The notes under the pieces: generated by a model
Seen by the model: only the letters and a program-made list of their open reading frames with translations
Told to the model about the DNA's origin: nothing
Databases searched by the model: none
Assembly (NCBI RefSeq): GCF_011303555.1
Contig: NZ_CP049868.1
Span: 3,844,001 to 3,908,000 of the forward strand
Direction: 5' to 3'
Length of the DNA: 64,000 bases
Source of the DNA: Pedobacter sp. HDW13
GTDB taxonomy: Bacteria > Bacteroidota > Bacteroidia > Sphingobacteriales > Sphingobacteriaceae
Made by a program: the position numbers and the translations under genes
In this document: positions 36,277 through 44,299 of the stretch, piece after piece
Numbering within the stretch: position 1 is the first letter of the stretch
How the letters are laid out: every line of letters begins with the position of its first letter

Positions 36277-36453
36277 GATCATGTTTTATTAAAGGTTACG
36301 GGTGGCTCAGGCGATGGCTATGGAACACTTGTTACTTTTTCAACAAGCCCTACAGATTGCCCAATAGACGGCTATGTTCCTTTATTGCTTATTTGCTTTT
36401 CTTTCTTATCTGTTTTTTGGATAAGGAATAGAGTAGATGTTGCGATAATATAA
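36277..36453 (+). pseudogene. Remnant of a further P-I-D-tailed paralogue (lacks its N-terminus)
   Basis: An open frame without a start encodes VTGGSGDGYGTLVTFSTSPT, then DCPIDGY, a hydrophobic stretch (VPLLLICFSFLSVFW) and IRNR. This is the same Cys, P-I-D, helix, basic tail as its neighbours. There is no signal peptide in this frame and a stop lies just upstream (36274), so only the C-terminal half remains. The ATG-initiated frame at 36204-36431 over the same bases gives no family similarity. Confidence 0.65.
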
Positions 36454-36655
36454 TTGGCATCCAGAATTAATTGTTACAATTTATTGGATTTAAATAGCTT
36501 CTCTGTATATAGGATATATAGTGTTGATTTTAAGTATTTTTTAATTAGTTGTTTGTGCTTGGTACTACTTATATTTAGTTTGTAAAATATCATTTTTGTA
36601 GTGTTTTGTTTGCATTTAAGTATTCTTTAATTTATTATAATGATCTTTGTGCTGT

Positions 36656-37057
36656 ATGGTGGCAAAGGTGTTTAAGGTTCTAATCTCGCTTTCTTTTTTA
36701 ATTTCTATTTCTAATGCATGTTTAGCACAAACGGGTTGCTTAGTGCTTAATTTCGATACCTATAGTAAGGTATTTAATAACCACGAAACTACAACGCAGT
36801 TTTATACGGGAAACGGAAATAACTTTGTTTGGTGGGAAGGTGTATGTGGGCCACATACTTATATCGCCACTTCGGGACCTTCCTTAGGTACCTGCACACT
36901 AAATGGATCAACCAGAACAGGAGAAATCTATGCCATTTCTGATACTTTTGCTGCTCCATGTGGTGTGCCACTGGATGATTATACTATTTTGATATTATTC
37001 TGTGCAGCACTTTTAGGATATTATCTCATAACAAAACAATGGCTAGTCAAGTTATAA
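36656..37057 (+). CDS. Small secreted protein with P-L-D-D C-terminal sorting signal (paralogue 2)
   Basis: A 133-aa protein from ATG 36656 (a TTG at 36647 is also open). The signal peptide (VFKVLISLSFLISISNACLA) gives a mature start QTGCLVLNF. Polar, aromatic middle with TYSKVFNNHETTTQFYTGNG. The tail is CGVPLDDYT, then a helix (ILILFCAALLGYYLI) and TKQWLVKL. It shares the leading T-G-C and the Cys before P-L-D with its neighbours while the middle is unrelated. Probable exosortase substrate, role unknown. Confidence 0.7.
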   Translation: MVAKVFKVLISLSFLISISNACLAQTGCLVLNFDTYSKVFNNHETTTQFYTGNGNNFVWWEGVCGPHTYIATSGPSLGTCTLNGSTRTGEIYAISDTFAAPCGVPLDDYTILILFCAALLGYYLITKQWLVKL

Positions 37058-37473
37058 CTTGAAATAAGCCAGAGCGCACTATATCATGAAGTTTATTTAA
37101 GACTGACTGTTTAATCAGCAATTCGTCTTTAATATGATATTCTCCAATATCCATTTTGAAAGCATTTTCTGAGCTAATGGGATACTAAAGGATAATTCAA
37201 AATTATTTTGTTATTGACTTTAATCAAACGTTTGCGTTGAGCCTAACCTAGGCTTCAGTTAGCTATTTGTGCACTTAAATGGTATAGGCATAGTTTTATT
37301 CGTTTTCTATAAAATCTCTATTGTCATATTAATCTGGATTTACACTTTGTTCATTTTGTTCGTTGTTCAAAATATTTAATTTTGTAGTTGTAATTAGACT
37401 GCTTTTTTGATTTTTTGTTAAACTTCATTTTTTCAACTAGGCTTATTTATTTAATGTTATAGTTTGTCATTTG
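37058..37473. other. AT-rich gap with a promoter; no gene seen
   Basis: 416 bp without a convincing reading frame. A 6-bp stem-loop (AGCCTA ACC TAGGCT) lies near 37238-37252. A promoter (TTG at 37356, TAATTTTG at 37377) precedes the next gene. I found no remnant of another tail-motif paralogue. Confidence 0.4.
37356..37384 (+). promoter_or_regulatory. Bacteroidota-type promoter for paralogue 3
   Basis: TTG at 37356-37358, an 18-bp spacer, then TAATTTTG at 37377-37384, fitting the TTG / TAnnTTTG consensus. The expected transcript start near 37390 leaves a leader of about 80 nt before the TTG start codon at 37474. Confidence 0.5.
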
Positions 37474-37926
37474 TTGAAAAAGGTTGTTTTTGCATTTGTT
37501 TTTTTTGTCTGTTCCCTCAATTCATTTGCTGGAGATCCCGGACCCAATTATGCATGTTGGGAATATGGGAATAATAATTTCTACACGCATTATTGGAAAG
37601 ATGATACTTACTCAAATTGGGGCTCAACCCAATATCACTATTATGATAACGCTTCGGGGGTAATTACCGGTACTTATAACAATTCTCCTAATTGTGGTGA
37701 AATTAATCCAAATAATCCTGGTGGAGTTATTGTGTGGTCTCAGGGTGGTGGGAGTTGCTTTATTAATATAAACGGTAGCATATATCAGGGTAATTTGGGG
37801 ACTATAGATTATAGTAATTATAACCAATGTAATGTACCTCTTGATGATTCAATTATTTACTTATTAACAGTAGCTACCATATTTGGATTCGGAGTGATAC
37901 GGTTAAATTATTTCCGTTTTAGCTAA
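37474..37926 (+). CDS. Small secreted protein with P-L-D-D C-terminal sorting signal (paralogue 3)
   Basis: A 150-aa protein starting at TTG 37474, which gives MKKVVFAFVFFVCSLNSFA, a standard signal peptide; no ATG is available. The mature N-terminus is GDPGPNYACWEYG, where the usual T-G-C is replaced. The middle is rich in Asn, Gly and Tyr (low complexity, beta-prone). The tail is CNVPLDD, helix (IIYLLTVATIFGFGVI) and RLNYFRFS. Candidate exosortase substrate. The Asn/Gly/Tyr-rich body could be a matrix or adhesin-like surface. Confidence 0.7.
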   Translation: MKKVVFAFVFFVCSLNSFAGDPGPNYACWEYGNNNFYTHYWKDDTYSNWGSTQYHYYDNASGVITGTYNNSPNCGEINPNNPGGVIVWSQGGGSCFININGSIYQGNLGTIDYSNYNQCNVPLDDSIIYLLTVATIFGFGVIRLNYFRFS

Positions 37927-37985
37927 TTTTTCCAAAACTAGCCTCTACTTTTTTCCGTATATGGCTCCATTAAACCAAGCATTTA

Positions 37986-38417
37986 ATGGTAAAGTATCTC
38001 CTGGCTATTTTCGTAGCCTGTTTTATAATTTGTTCTTGTAAAGCCCAAACAGGTTGCCGTACCGGTGATTATATTTATATCACTGCAAATGGTACCTATA
38101 ATGATGGTGGTTCTACAATAATTAAGTACAATTCTACAGATAGGATCGCGAAAAGAAATTATGCAGAAGATCCCGTATGCGGTATAGATAGAAACACTGC
38201 TGATGGCTATCCCATTGTACCAGGCACAGCTACAAACCCCGATTCAAAGTGTGTATCAGATATTAATCTCACTGATGAAGGGAAATTGGTTTATTATAAT
38301 AATGCCGACAACACCTGTGTTTCTGTACCAATTGATAGATATATTCATGTGCTTTTAGTTTTTGCAGGTATTATAGGTGGTTATTATATTTCGAAGTTTA
38401 GCATAATTTTATGTTAA
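37986..38417 (+). CDS. Small secreted protein with P-I-D C-terminal sorting signal (paralogue 4)
   Basis: A 143-aa protein. The signal peptide ends near SCKA, giving QTGCRTGDYIY. The tail reads CVSVPIDRY, a helix (IHVLLVFAGIIGGYYI) and SKFSIILC, which is only weakly basic and ends in Cys. The middle has Cys pairs (DPVCGID, DSKCVSD). Same arrangement as the neighbours. SCKA could also be read as a lipobox (ICSC), in which case the first cysteine would be lipidated; the shared QTGC start argues for ordinary cleavage. Confidence 0.68.
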   Translation: MVKYLLAIFVACFIICSCKAQTGCRTGDYIYITANGTYNDGGSTIIKYNSTDRIAKRNYAEDPVCGIDRNTADGYPIVPGTATNPDSKCVSDINLTDEGKLVYYNNADNTCVSVPIDRYIHVLLVFAGIIGGYYISKFSIILC

Positions 38418-38507
38418 ATATTTATTCCTTCTAGTTGTGGGGTTGTTCGTGTCATATAGTGGCTTTTAATGAACAAAACGAACGATGAATTTTACTGCTT
38501 CGATGGC

Positions 38508-38515
38508 TAGGTTTG
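38508..38515 (+). promoter_or_regulatory. Bacteroidota -7 promoter box
   Basis: TAGGTTTG, identical to the box at 35837 before paralogue 1, and 25 bp before the ATG at 38540. I see no good TTG at the -33 distance, so the call rests on the octamer alone. Confidence 0.35.
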
Positions 38516-38539
38516 TAGTGTACTCTCACACAACCGGGC

Positions 38540-38968
38540 ATGAAGTTTTTAACAATATTTATAATCATCATATGCATCTGTACTCCGAAAATGGTGTTTT
38601 CTGCTGATGGTTGTCTAATTGAAAATACTGTTTATCCAACAAAAGTCACTAAAGGCCTGTTGAATGTGGTCGTGGAGTTGCTTTTTGGGTCGTCAAACTT
38701 ATACTATAATACATCTGGAGTCTTTTCTGAATGTGGCTGGACTCCCGCTACTACAGGCACTAGCTGTGCTATTTGTGATGGCACTTATGATGAGGTTAAT
38801 GTGCTTGGAATTCAGTTAATATCGGGATGCTCTGGAACTATTAAACAAGGATATCAAGGTGTTGGTTTTAATGTTGTAGAATGCAACCTCGACGATCATT
38901 CCTGGCTTTTCGGTGCTGCCGCTGGGCTCTTCGGCATATTCATCATCCGAAAAAGGACAAAGCCTTAA
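38540..38968 (+). CDS. Small secreted protein with N-L-D-D C-terminal sorting signal (paralogue 5)
   Basis: A 142-aa protein. The signal peptide MKFLTIFIIIICICTPKMVFS leads to ADGCLIENTVYP. Further cysteines lie at SECGW and SCAICDG. The tail is VVECNLDDHS, a helix (WLFGAAAGLFGIFII) and the strongly basic RKRTKP. The motif keeps Cys and L-D-D but has Asn in place of Pro. It is the last of the tandem array and sits 108 bp before an EPS-type glycosyltransferase gene. Confidence 0.68.
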   Translation: MKFLTIFIIIICICTPKMVFSADGCLIENTVYPTKVTKGLLNVVVELLFGSSNLYYNTSGVFSECGWTPATTGTSCAICDGTYDEVNVLGIQLISGCSGTIKQGYQGVGFNVVECNLDDHSWLFGAAAGLFGIFIIRKRTKP

Positions 38969-39076
38969 ACCATATGCTTGCAAGCATAAATCAATGCTGC
39001 GTATAACAGCTTAATTTTTATCTTTACCCAGGCTTCAGCTTATGATTAAAATAGGCCGAAAACTTACTGGTAAATC

Positions 39077-39817
39077 ATGAAAATATCCCTCATTACGGTA
39101 GTTTACAATGGCGAAACATTTTTACAAGAATGTTTTAATTCCGTTCAGGCTCAAACTTATCCCAATGTAGAATATTTAGTAATTGATGGTGGATCGAAAG
39201 ATAAAACCCATGGCATAATAGCCAGAAATCAGGCGCATATCAATTATTTCGTTTCAGAAAAAGATCATGGACTATACGATGCCATTAACAAGGGGATAGC
39301 AAAATCTACCGGGGATATTATTGGTATTTTAAACGCTGATGATATGTTTTCTAGCCCTGATGTATTAACTGCTGTGGCCAAAACCTTTCAAAGCCAGCCT
39401 GAAATAGATGGCCTGTATGGCGATTTAAATTATATACACCCGGCTAGCGGCAAAATTGTGAGAAAATGGAAATCACGAAATACAACTTTTAAAGATTTAG
39501 GACAGGGATGGATGCCTGCCCACCCAACACTTTACATAAAGAAAGCATTATTCGAAAAACATGGGGGCTATGCTTTAGATCTGGGCACTACTGCAGATTA
39601 CGATTTAATGTTGAGGTTGCTTTATACGCACCAAATTAAGACTGCATATTTGCCTATGTTAATGGTTAATATGCGAGTTGGTGGGGTGAGTAACAAGTCA
39701 GTATATAGCCGCTGGTTGGCCATGGTCAACGATTATAAATCGCTCAGAAGAAATAAATTACCATATCCGTTTTGGGTATTGTTAAAGAAAAAGTTAAGTA
39801 AGCTAAAACAGTTTTAA
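39077..39817 (+). CDS. Glycosyltransferase family 2 (WcaA-like)
   Basis: A 246-aa GT-A enzyme. KISLITVVYNGETFLQECFNSV, YLVIDGGSKDKTHGII (about 34-49), and SEKDHGLYDAINKGIAKSTGDIIGILNADDMF (DxD in NADD, about 91-94) are classic for EPS-locus GT2 proteins. GWMPAHPTLYIKKALFEKHGGY and TTADYDLMLRLL are the acceptor-side motifs. It ends in a basic tail. It lies on the opposite strand from the main operon, just before the phosphoglycosyltransferase gene, and may add the second sugar. Confidence 0.87.
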   Translation: MKISLITVVYNGETFLQECFNSVQAQTYPNVEYLVIDGGSKDKTHGIIARNQAHINYFVSEKDHGLYDAINKGIAKSTGDIIGILNADDMFSSPDVLTAVAKTFQSQPEIDGLYGDLNYIHPASGKIVRKWKSRNTTFKDLGQGWMPAHPTLYIKKALFEKHGGYALDLGTTADYDLMLRLLYTHQIKTAYLPMLMVNMRVGGVSNKSVYSRWLAMVNDYKSLRRNKLPYPFWVLLKKKLSKLKQF

Positions 39818-39925
39818 AAAATAAAATACCGCTTTAAGAGATTAAATTAAGTAGAAATAGACGATTCATATACGTTTTCATTGAAAAGGGTTGATTAATG
39901 TCATATTAATATTGAATCAATTAGT

Positions 39926-41053
39926 GTGATTAATCCTACAATTTTTATATATTTGTTAACAATCCATCCCGCTTTGTTTAACGATATACTGCATTCGAAC
40001 CCAACCTATTTTTATGGCGCCATATTTACTCTGGCCTTTTCTGCTGTAATTTTAAGTGTACCCAGTGTAATATACACCTCGTTAAAATATGGCTTATTCG
40101 ATAAGAATGACCTATACCGCAAAAACCACAAACGAAATATTTCTCGCCTGGGTGGCCTTGCCATAGTAGGTAGTTTCACCGTTAGCATTTTGCTTTTTTC
40201 ATCCATTATTAATTTTAAGGAAGCCAATTTTGTAATTGCATCCTGTATTATTCTTGCGGCGTTGGGTTTAAAAGATGATGTGTACGGTACCAATACCAGT
40301 ACCAAGTTTATTTTACAGATTGTAGTAGCTTTTATTCTGGTGTTTTTTGGTGCATTCAGGTTAACAAGTTTGTATGGTGTGCTTAATATTGGCGATATGC
40401 CACCCCTATGGGGAAGCCTGTTCTCTATTGCCCTGATTATTTTTTTAAATAATGCTTTTAATTTAATAGATGGTATTGACGGGTTGGCCGGTGGCATAGG
40501 GATATTAGCCAGTTTGGTTTTTGGTATTTTGTTCGCCAGCATGGGGCAAATTCCTTATGCCTTTATAGCCTTTGCGCTGGCAGGAGCTATTGGAGGTTTT
40601 CTAAAATATAACTGGTTTCCTGCCAAAATTTTTATGGGCGATACCGGCGCTCTGATTATCGGACTAATTTCTGCAGCGCTGGCAATCAAATTCATTGAGC
40701 TTAATAAGTTCACTGGTAAAAACCATCCGGCCTTTTATTCTGCGCCAGCCATTGCGGTAGCCATATTAATTGTGCCTATATTCGATTCGTTAAGGGTATT
40801 TTGTATTCGTATTTTAAAGGGAACTTCGCCCTTTAAAGGAGATCGCAACCACATTCACCACCGTTTAGAAAGGCTTGGCTTAAAACCAAACTGGATAGTG
40901 CTTGCTTCATTAGCGCTCAATGTGGTTATTCTGGTGGCTACCATCTCGCTGCAGCGATTGGGTAATTTCGTGTTAATTTTTCTTATTATAGGCATCTGCG
41001 CGATCTTTAACGGAGTACTTTCGCTTAGTTTACATAGAAAGTCAAAAGGCTAA
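39926..41053 (+). CDS. WecA/MraY-type undecaprenyl-phosphate sugar-1-phosphate transferase
   Basis: A 375-aa polyprenyl glycosylphosphotransferase with about 10-11 helices. Family motifs are NHKRNISRLGGLAIVG, LGLKDDVYGTN, FNLIDGIDGLAGG (metal-binding Asp), FMGDTGALIIGL and GDRNHIHHRL. It attaches a sugar phosphate to undecaprenyl phosphate and would start the EPS unit; no WcaJ-type initiator is seen in the window. The start is GTG 39926, with no ATG available upstream of the first helix. Close to WecA/TagO in layout. Confidence 0.88.
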   Translation: MINPTIFIYLLTIHPALFNDILHSNPTYFYGAIFTLAFSAVILSVPSVIYTSLKYGLFDKNDLYRKNHKRNISRLGGLAIVGSFTVSILLFSSIINFKEANFVIASCIILAALGLKDDVYGTNTSTKFILQIVVAFILVFFGAFRLTSLYGVLNIGDMPPLWGSLFSIALIIFLNNAFNLIDGIDGLAGGIGILASLVFGILFASMGQIPYAFIAFALAGAIGGFLKYNWFPAKIFMGDTGALIIGLISAALAIKFIELNKFTGKNHPAFYSAPAIAVAILIVPIFDSLRVFCIRILKGTSPFKGDRNHIHHRLERLGLKPNWIVLASLALNVVILVATISLQRLGNFVLIFLIIGICAIFNGVLSLSLHRKSKG

Positions 41054-41139
41054 TAGTTCCGTAGCTATCGTCTAAAACGCCCTTTCATCATTCCATTTCC
41101 ATCTTATCATATCACGCTATTCAATTCATAAATTAATAC

Positions 41140-41147
41140 TAATTTTG
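41140..41147 (+). promoter_or_regulatory. Bacteroidota -7 promoter box for gapA
   Basis: TAATTTTG fits TAnnTTTG and lies 21 bp before the ATG of the GAPDH gene. A clear TTG at the -33 distance is not obvious. Confidence 0.45.
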
Positions 41148-41167
41148 CACTCTAATTTTTTAATAAC

Positions 41168-42163
41168 ATGAGGCTGGCAATAAATGGTTTTGGTAGAATA
41201 GGAAGAACATTTTTACGTTTGGCATTAGCCGAAGGCTTTGAGGTAGTAGCAATTAACGATCTGGCAGATGCCAAAACAATGGCGCACCTGTTTAAATATG
41301 ATACCGTTCATGGCGTTTTTGCAGGTAAGGTTTCAGCTAAACCCGATGCCCTGGTAATCGACACGCTTTCTATTCCTGTTTTTGCAATGAAGGATGCCGA
41401 TGAGTTGCCATGGTCGGCATTAAGGGTCGATTTGGTTGTCGATTGTACCGGTAGGAATTTAACCCGTCCACTCGCCCAAAAACACATTGCTTCAGGTGCT
41501 AAACAAGTATTAATCTCTGCTCCGGCAGCTGACGATATCCCAATGGTGGTGTTAGGTGTTAATGATGATCAGATTGATTTGAGTAGCAAAATACTTTCTA
41601 ACGCAAGTTGTACGACCAATAACATTGCGCCCATGATCAAAATCCTGAACGATAACTGGGGAGTAGAAGAGGGTTACATTACTACAATCCACTCTATGAC
41701 CGGAGACCAAAACCTGCACGACGCCAACCACAAGGATTTAAGAAGGGCGAGAGCCGCCTCATCTTCTATCATCCCTACTACTACAGGTGCAGCTAAAGCC
41801 ATTACCCATATTTTTCCCGAACTGGATGGCCGTTTGGGAGGTGCAGGAATCAGGGTTCCGGTTTTAAACGGGTCGCTTACCGATTTTACCTGTCTTTTAA
41901 AGAAGAAAACTAGCATTACGGAAATTAATACAGCATTTAAAAATGCTGCCGATAACGAGCTTAAGGGTTTAGTCCAATATACCGAAGATCCGATTGTTTC
42001 GATTGATATTATCGACAATCCCCATTCCTGCGTATTTGATTCGCTGCTTACCTCTATCGTTGGTGACATGGTTAAAGTGGTGGGCTGGTACGATAACGAA
42101 TATGGCTACAGTAGCCGCTTAATTGATGTGGTAAAGAAAATAGATTTATTGCCGAAAGCCTGA
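41168..42163 (+). CDS. gapA: Glyceraldehyde-3-phosphate dehydrogenase, type I
   Basis: A 331-aa glycolytic enzyme oxidising glyceraldehyde-3-phosphate to 1,3-bisphosphoglycerate. INGFGRIGRTFLR binds NAD, and Asp31 in AINDLAD suggests NAD preference. The active site is SNASCTTN with nucleophile Cys148 and His175 in TTIHSMTGDQ. SSSIIPTTTGAAKA and GWYDNEYGYSSRL are family signatures. Full length. Phosphoglycerate kinase, the next enzyme of the pathway, lies at 48497. Confidence 0.96.
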   Translation: MRLAINGFGRIGRTFLRLALAEGFEVVAINDLADAKTMAHLFKYDTVHGVFAGKVSAKPDALVIDTLSIPVFAMKDADELPWSALRVDLVVDCTGRNLTRPLAQKHIASGAKQVLISAPAADDIPMVVLGVNDDQIDLSSKILSNASCTTNNIAPMIKILNDNWGVEEGYITTIHSMTGDQNLHDANHKDLRRARAASSSIIPTTTGAAKAITHIFPELDGRLGGAGIRVPVLNGSLTDFTCLLKKKTSITEINTAFKNAADNELKGLVQYTEDPIVSIDIIDNPHSCVFDSLLTSIVGDMVKVVGWYDNEYGYSSRLIDVVKKIDLLPKA

Positions 42164-42270
42164 TTTAATGCACTTTTTGCTATTGTTACCTTCGGGTATT
42201 GCTGAACCGTTGATAAAGCATAGCTAAAGCATGGATAGAGAGTAGTTAGAGTACAGTTCCATAACTAAGT

Positions 42271-42657
42271 TTATTTGGCTGTCGATTTTAATGCCCAGTA
42301 TACCAATACAGGCTGGAAAAACAGACGTACGAATCTTTTTGAATCCGTATTGAGCCCAAAGGCACTTCGCTGCTTTGTAAACTGGGAAATATTTCCCGGA
42401 AATACGGCTATAAACAGTCCGGCTGCAATTTTGCCTATAGCGCTTTGGTATCTTTTTGGGGCCAGCACCAATGCTGCACCCAGGCCAATTTCTACCAAAC
42501 CAGAGTAAACCACGGTATCATCTTTTTTTAATGGTACCCAATCGGGCACTTGCGCCTGGAAAGGCTTCCGTGCAAAGGTTAAATGGCCAATTCCAGCCGT
42601 AATTAAACCTGAACCCAATAGTATTTTTGCTGCTTTTTTGATGTGTTTCTCTTTCAC
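42271..42657 (-). CDS. DoxX-like membrane protein
   Basis: A 128-aa protein with four predicted helices. The DoxX pattern is ILLGSGLITAGIGHLTFARKPFQAQVPDWVP, GLVEIGLGAALVLAP, and GLFIAVFPGNISQF. Start at GTG 42657. Members are quinone- or redox-associated membrane proteins, but the role of this small branch is not defined. It stands alone between GAPDH and the sulfatase, on the opposite strand to both. Confidence 0.8.
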   Translation of the reverse strand: MKEKHIKKAAKILLGSGLITAGIGHLTFARKPFQAQVPDWVPLKKDDTVVYSGLVEIGLGAALVLAPKRYQSAIGKIAAGLFIAVFPGNISQFTKQRSAFGLNTDSKRFVRLFFQPVLVYWALKSTAK

Positions 42658-42852
42658 AACGCCATAAATTAGTTAACGGATAATATATACTCAACAACAG
42701 GCCTTGTAATCTGTTTTGATTTATGCGTATTATCATCAAATAGGTCGTAATTTCAATATATCCAATTAATTACATTGCTGTAAATGTTAAATCTATAATT
42801 TGGTAGTTTAGTTCCTACTATTAAATTTTGCTGCAGATAATTCTTTTGACCA

Positions 42853-44243
42853 ATGATGCCAACCCTAAACAGACGCTTTACCGATGTTGCAATTTTAACA
42901 CTTGTATTTCTGGTCACGGCTTTTAATGTCAATGCACAACGAAAAAAAGAGAAAGAACGGCCGAACATCATCGTAATCTTAACCGACGATATGGGCTTTA
43001 GCGATGTAGGGGCCTTTGGGGGTAAATTTGTACCAACACCCAATATAGACCGTATCGCTACCAACGGTTTAAAGCTTAGCCAATATTACAGTGCAGCGCC
43101 AATATGTTCGCCATCACGCGCAGGAATCCTCACTGGCATGTATCCGGGCAGGTGGAATTTTTGTACTTATCTTGATAATAAAAAGCACAATAAGGCTGCA
43201 GAACAAGCCGATTTTCTTGATCCAAAAGCGCCCAGCATAGCAAGGATTTTTAAAGAGGCAGGTTATGCGACCGGGCATTTTGGCAAATGGCACTTGGGTG
43301 GTGGTCGTGATGTTAAAAACGCACCAGGTTTTGAACAGTATGGCTACGATGCACATGCCAGCACCTACGAAAGCCCCGATCCCGACCCGGCAATTACAGC
43401 AACCAATTGGATCTGGTCTGATAAGGATAGCATTAAACGTTACGACCGGACTAAATATTTTGTAGATAAAACCCTTGCTTTTTTTAAAGCACATCCAAAC
43501 CAGCCTTGTTTTGTAAACCTTTGGCCCGACGATGTGCATACACCCTGGGTGCCCAGAAAAGAAACCGAATATACCGGCCAATATCCAATGAACCCGGAAG
43601 AAGAAGCCGCTTTTAAGCTGGTGTTAAAAGAATACGATAAACAAATCGGCCGGCTTCTGGATGGTTTGAAAGCGCTCGGTGCAGATCAAAATACCATTAT
43701 AATTTTCACCAGTGATAATGGTCCCTTGCCCAGTTTCAGGGGAGCCGGGTAGAAGGCCTAAGAGGATCTAAACTCTCATTGTATGAAGGAGGTATCAGAA
43801 TGCCTTTCCTCATCAGCTGGCCCGGGCACATTAATAAAGGTAAAACAGACGACCTTTCTTTAGTTACCGCTACAGATCTTTTACCCTCACTGGCCAAAAT
43901 GGCTGGTATTAGCTTGCCTCTAAGTTATAAAGGAGATGGTATCGATCGGAGCCATGTTTTCATGGGGCAACCTTCATTAAGAAATAAAGAGATGTTTTGG
44001 GAATACGGTCGGAATGATATTGCCTATAAATATACCCGTCCGGTTGATAAAAGCCCAAACCTGGCAATCAGGGAGGGTGAATGGAAATTGCTGATGAATA
44101 GTAATAATGCGGATATGCAGTTGTACAATATCGTTAAGGATAAAAAGGAGACCACTAATCTTGCCGACGCCGAGCCTGAGGTAACCAGCCGGTTAAAAGA
44201 TAAATTGCTGGACTGGTGGAATTCCCTTCCAAAGCCTAACTAA
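42853..44243 (+). CDS. Type I sulfatase (arylsulfatase-like), frameshifted
   Basis: About 463 aa once two frames are joined. The signal peptide ends at FNVNA. Metal-binding DD is in VILTDDMGFSD (45-46), and the formylglycine site is Cys85 in CSPSRAGILTG; then GHFGKWHLGG and FTSDNGPLPS. The frame breaks at G4 (43739-43742): frame one stops after FRGAG, while the shifted frame continues SRVEGLRGSKLSLYEGGIRMPF. The catalytic half is intact. It hydrolyses sulfate esters, probably on polysaccharides; substrate unknown. One-base indel (sequencing or real). Confidence 0.87.
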
Positions 44244-44299
44244 AATGCCTCAATGTGATTGCCTTGAATGGGATTCCTAAACTATGATTTAAAAGGTTT

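Noticed and set aside
36204..36431. 75-codon ATG-started frame overlapping the end of paralogue 1
   Set aside because: The alternative frame over the same bases encodes the family tail CPIDGY plus helix plus IRNR, which is far more convincing.
35861..38968. Classical PEP-CTERM, LPxTG or lipoprotein sorting
   Set aside because: No PEP or LPxTG motif is present; the tails read P-[LI]-D or N-L-D-D. Only copy 4 has a weak lipobox-like SC.
40012..40542. 176-codon open frame on the minus strand
   Set aside because: Antisense shadow of the WecA-like gene, whose motifs are complete on the plus strand.
43114..43581. 155-codon open frame on the minus strand
   Set aside because: Antisense to the sulfatase catalytic region, which has clear motifs on the plus strand.
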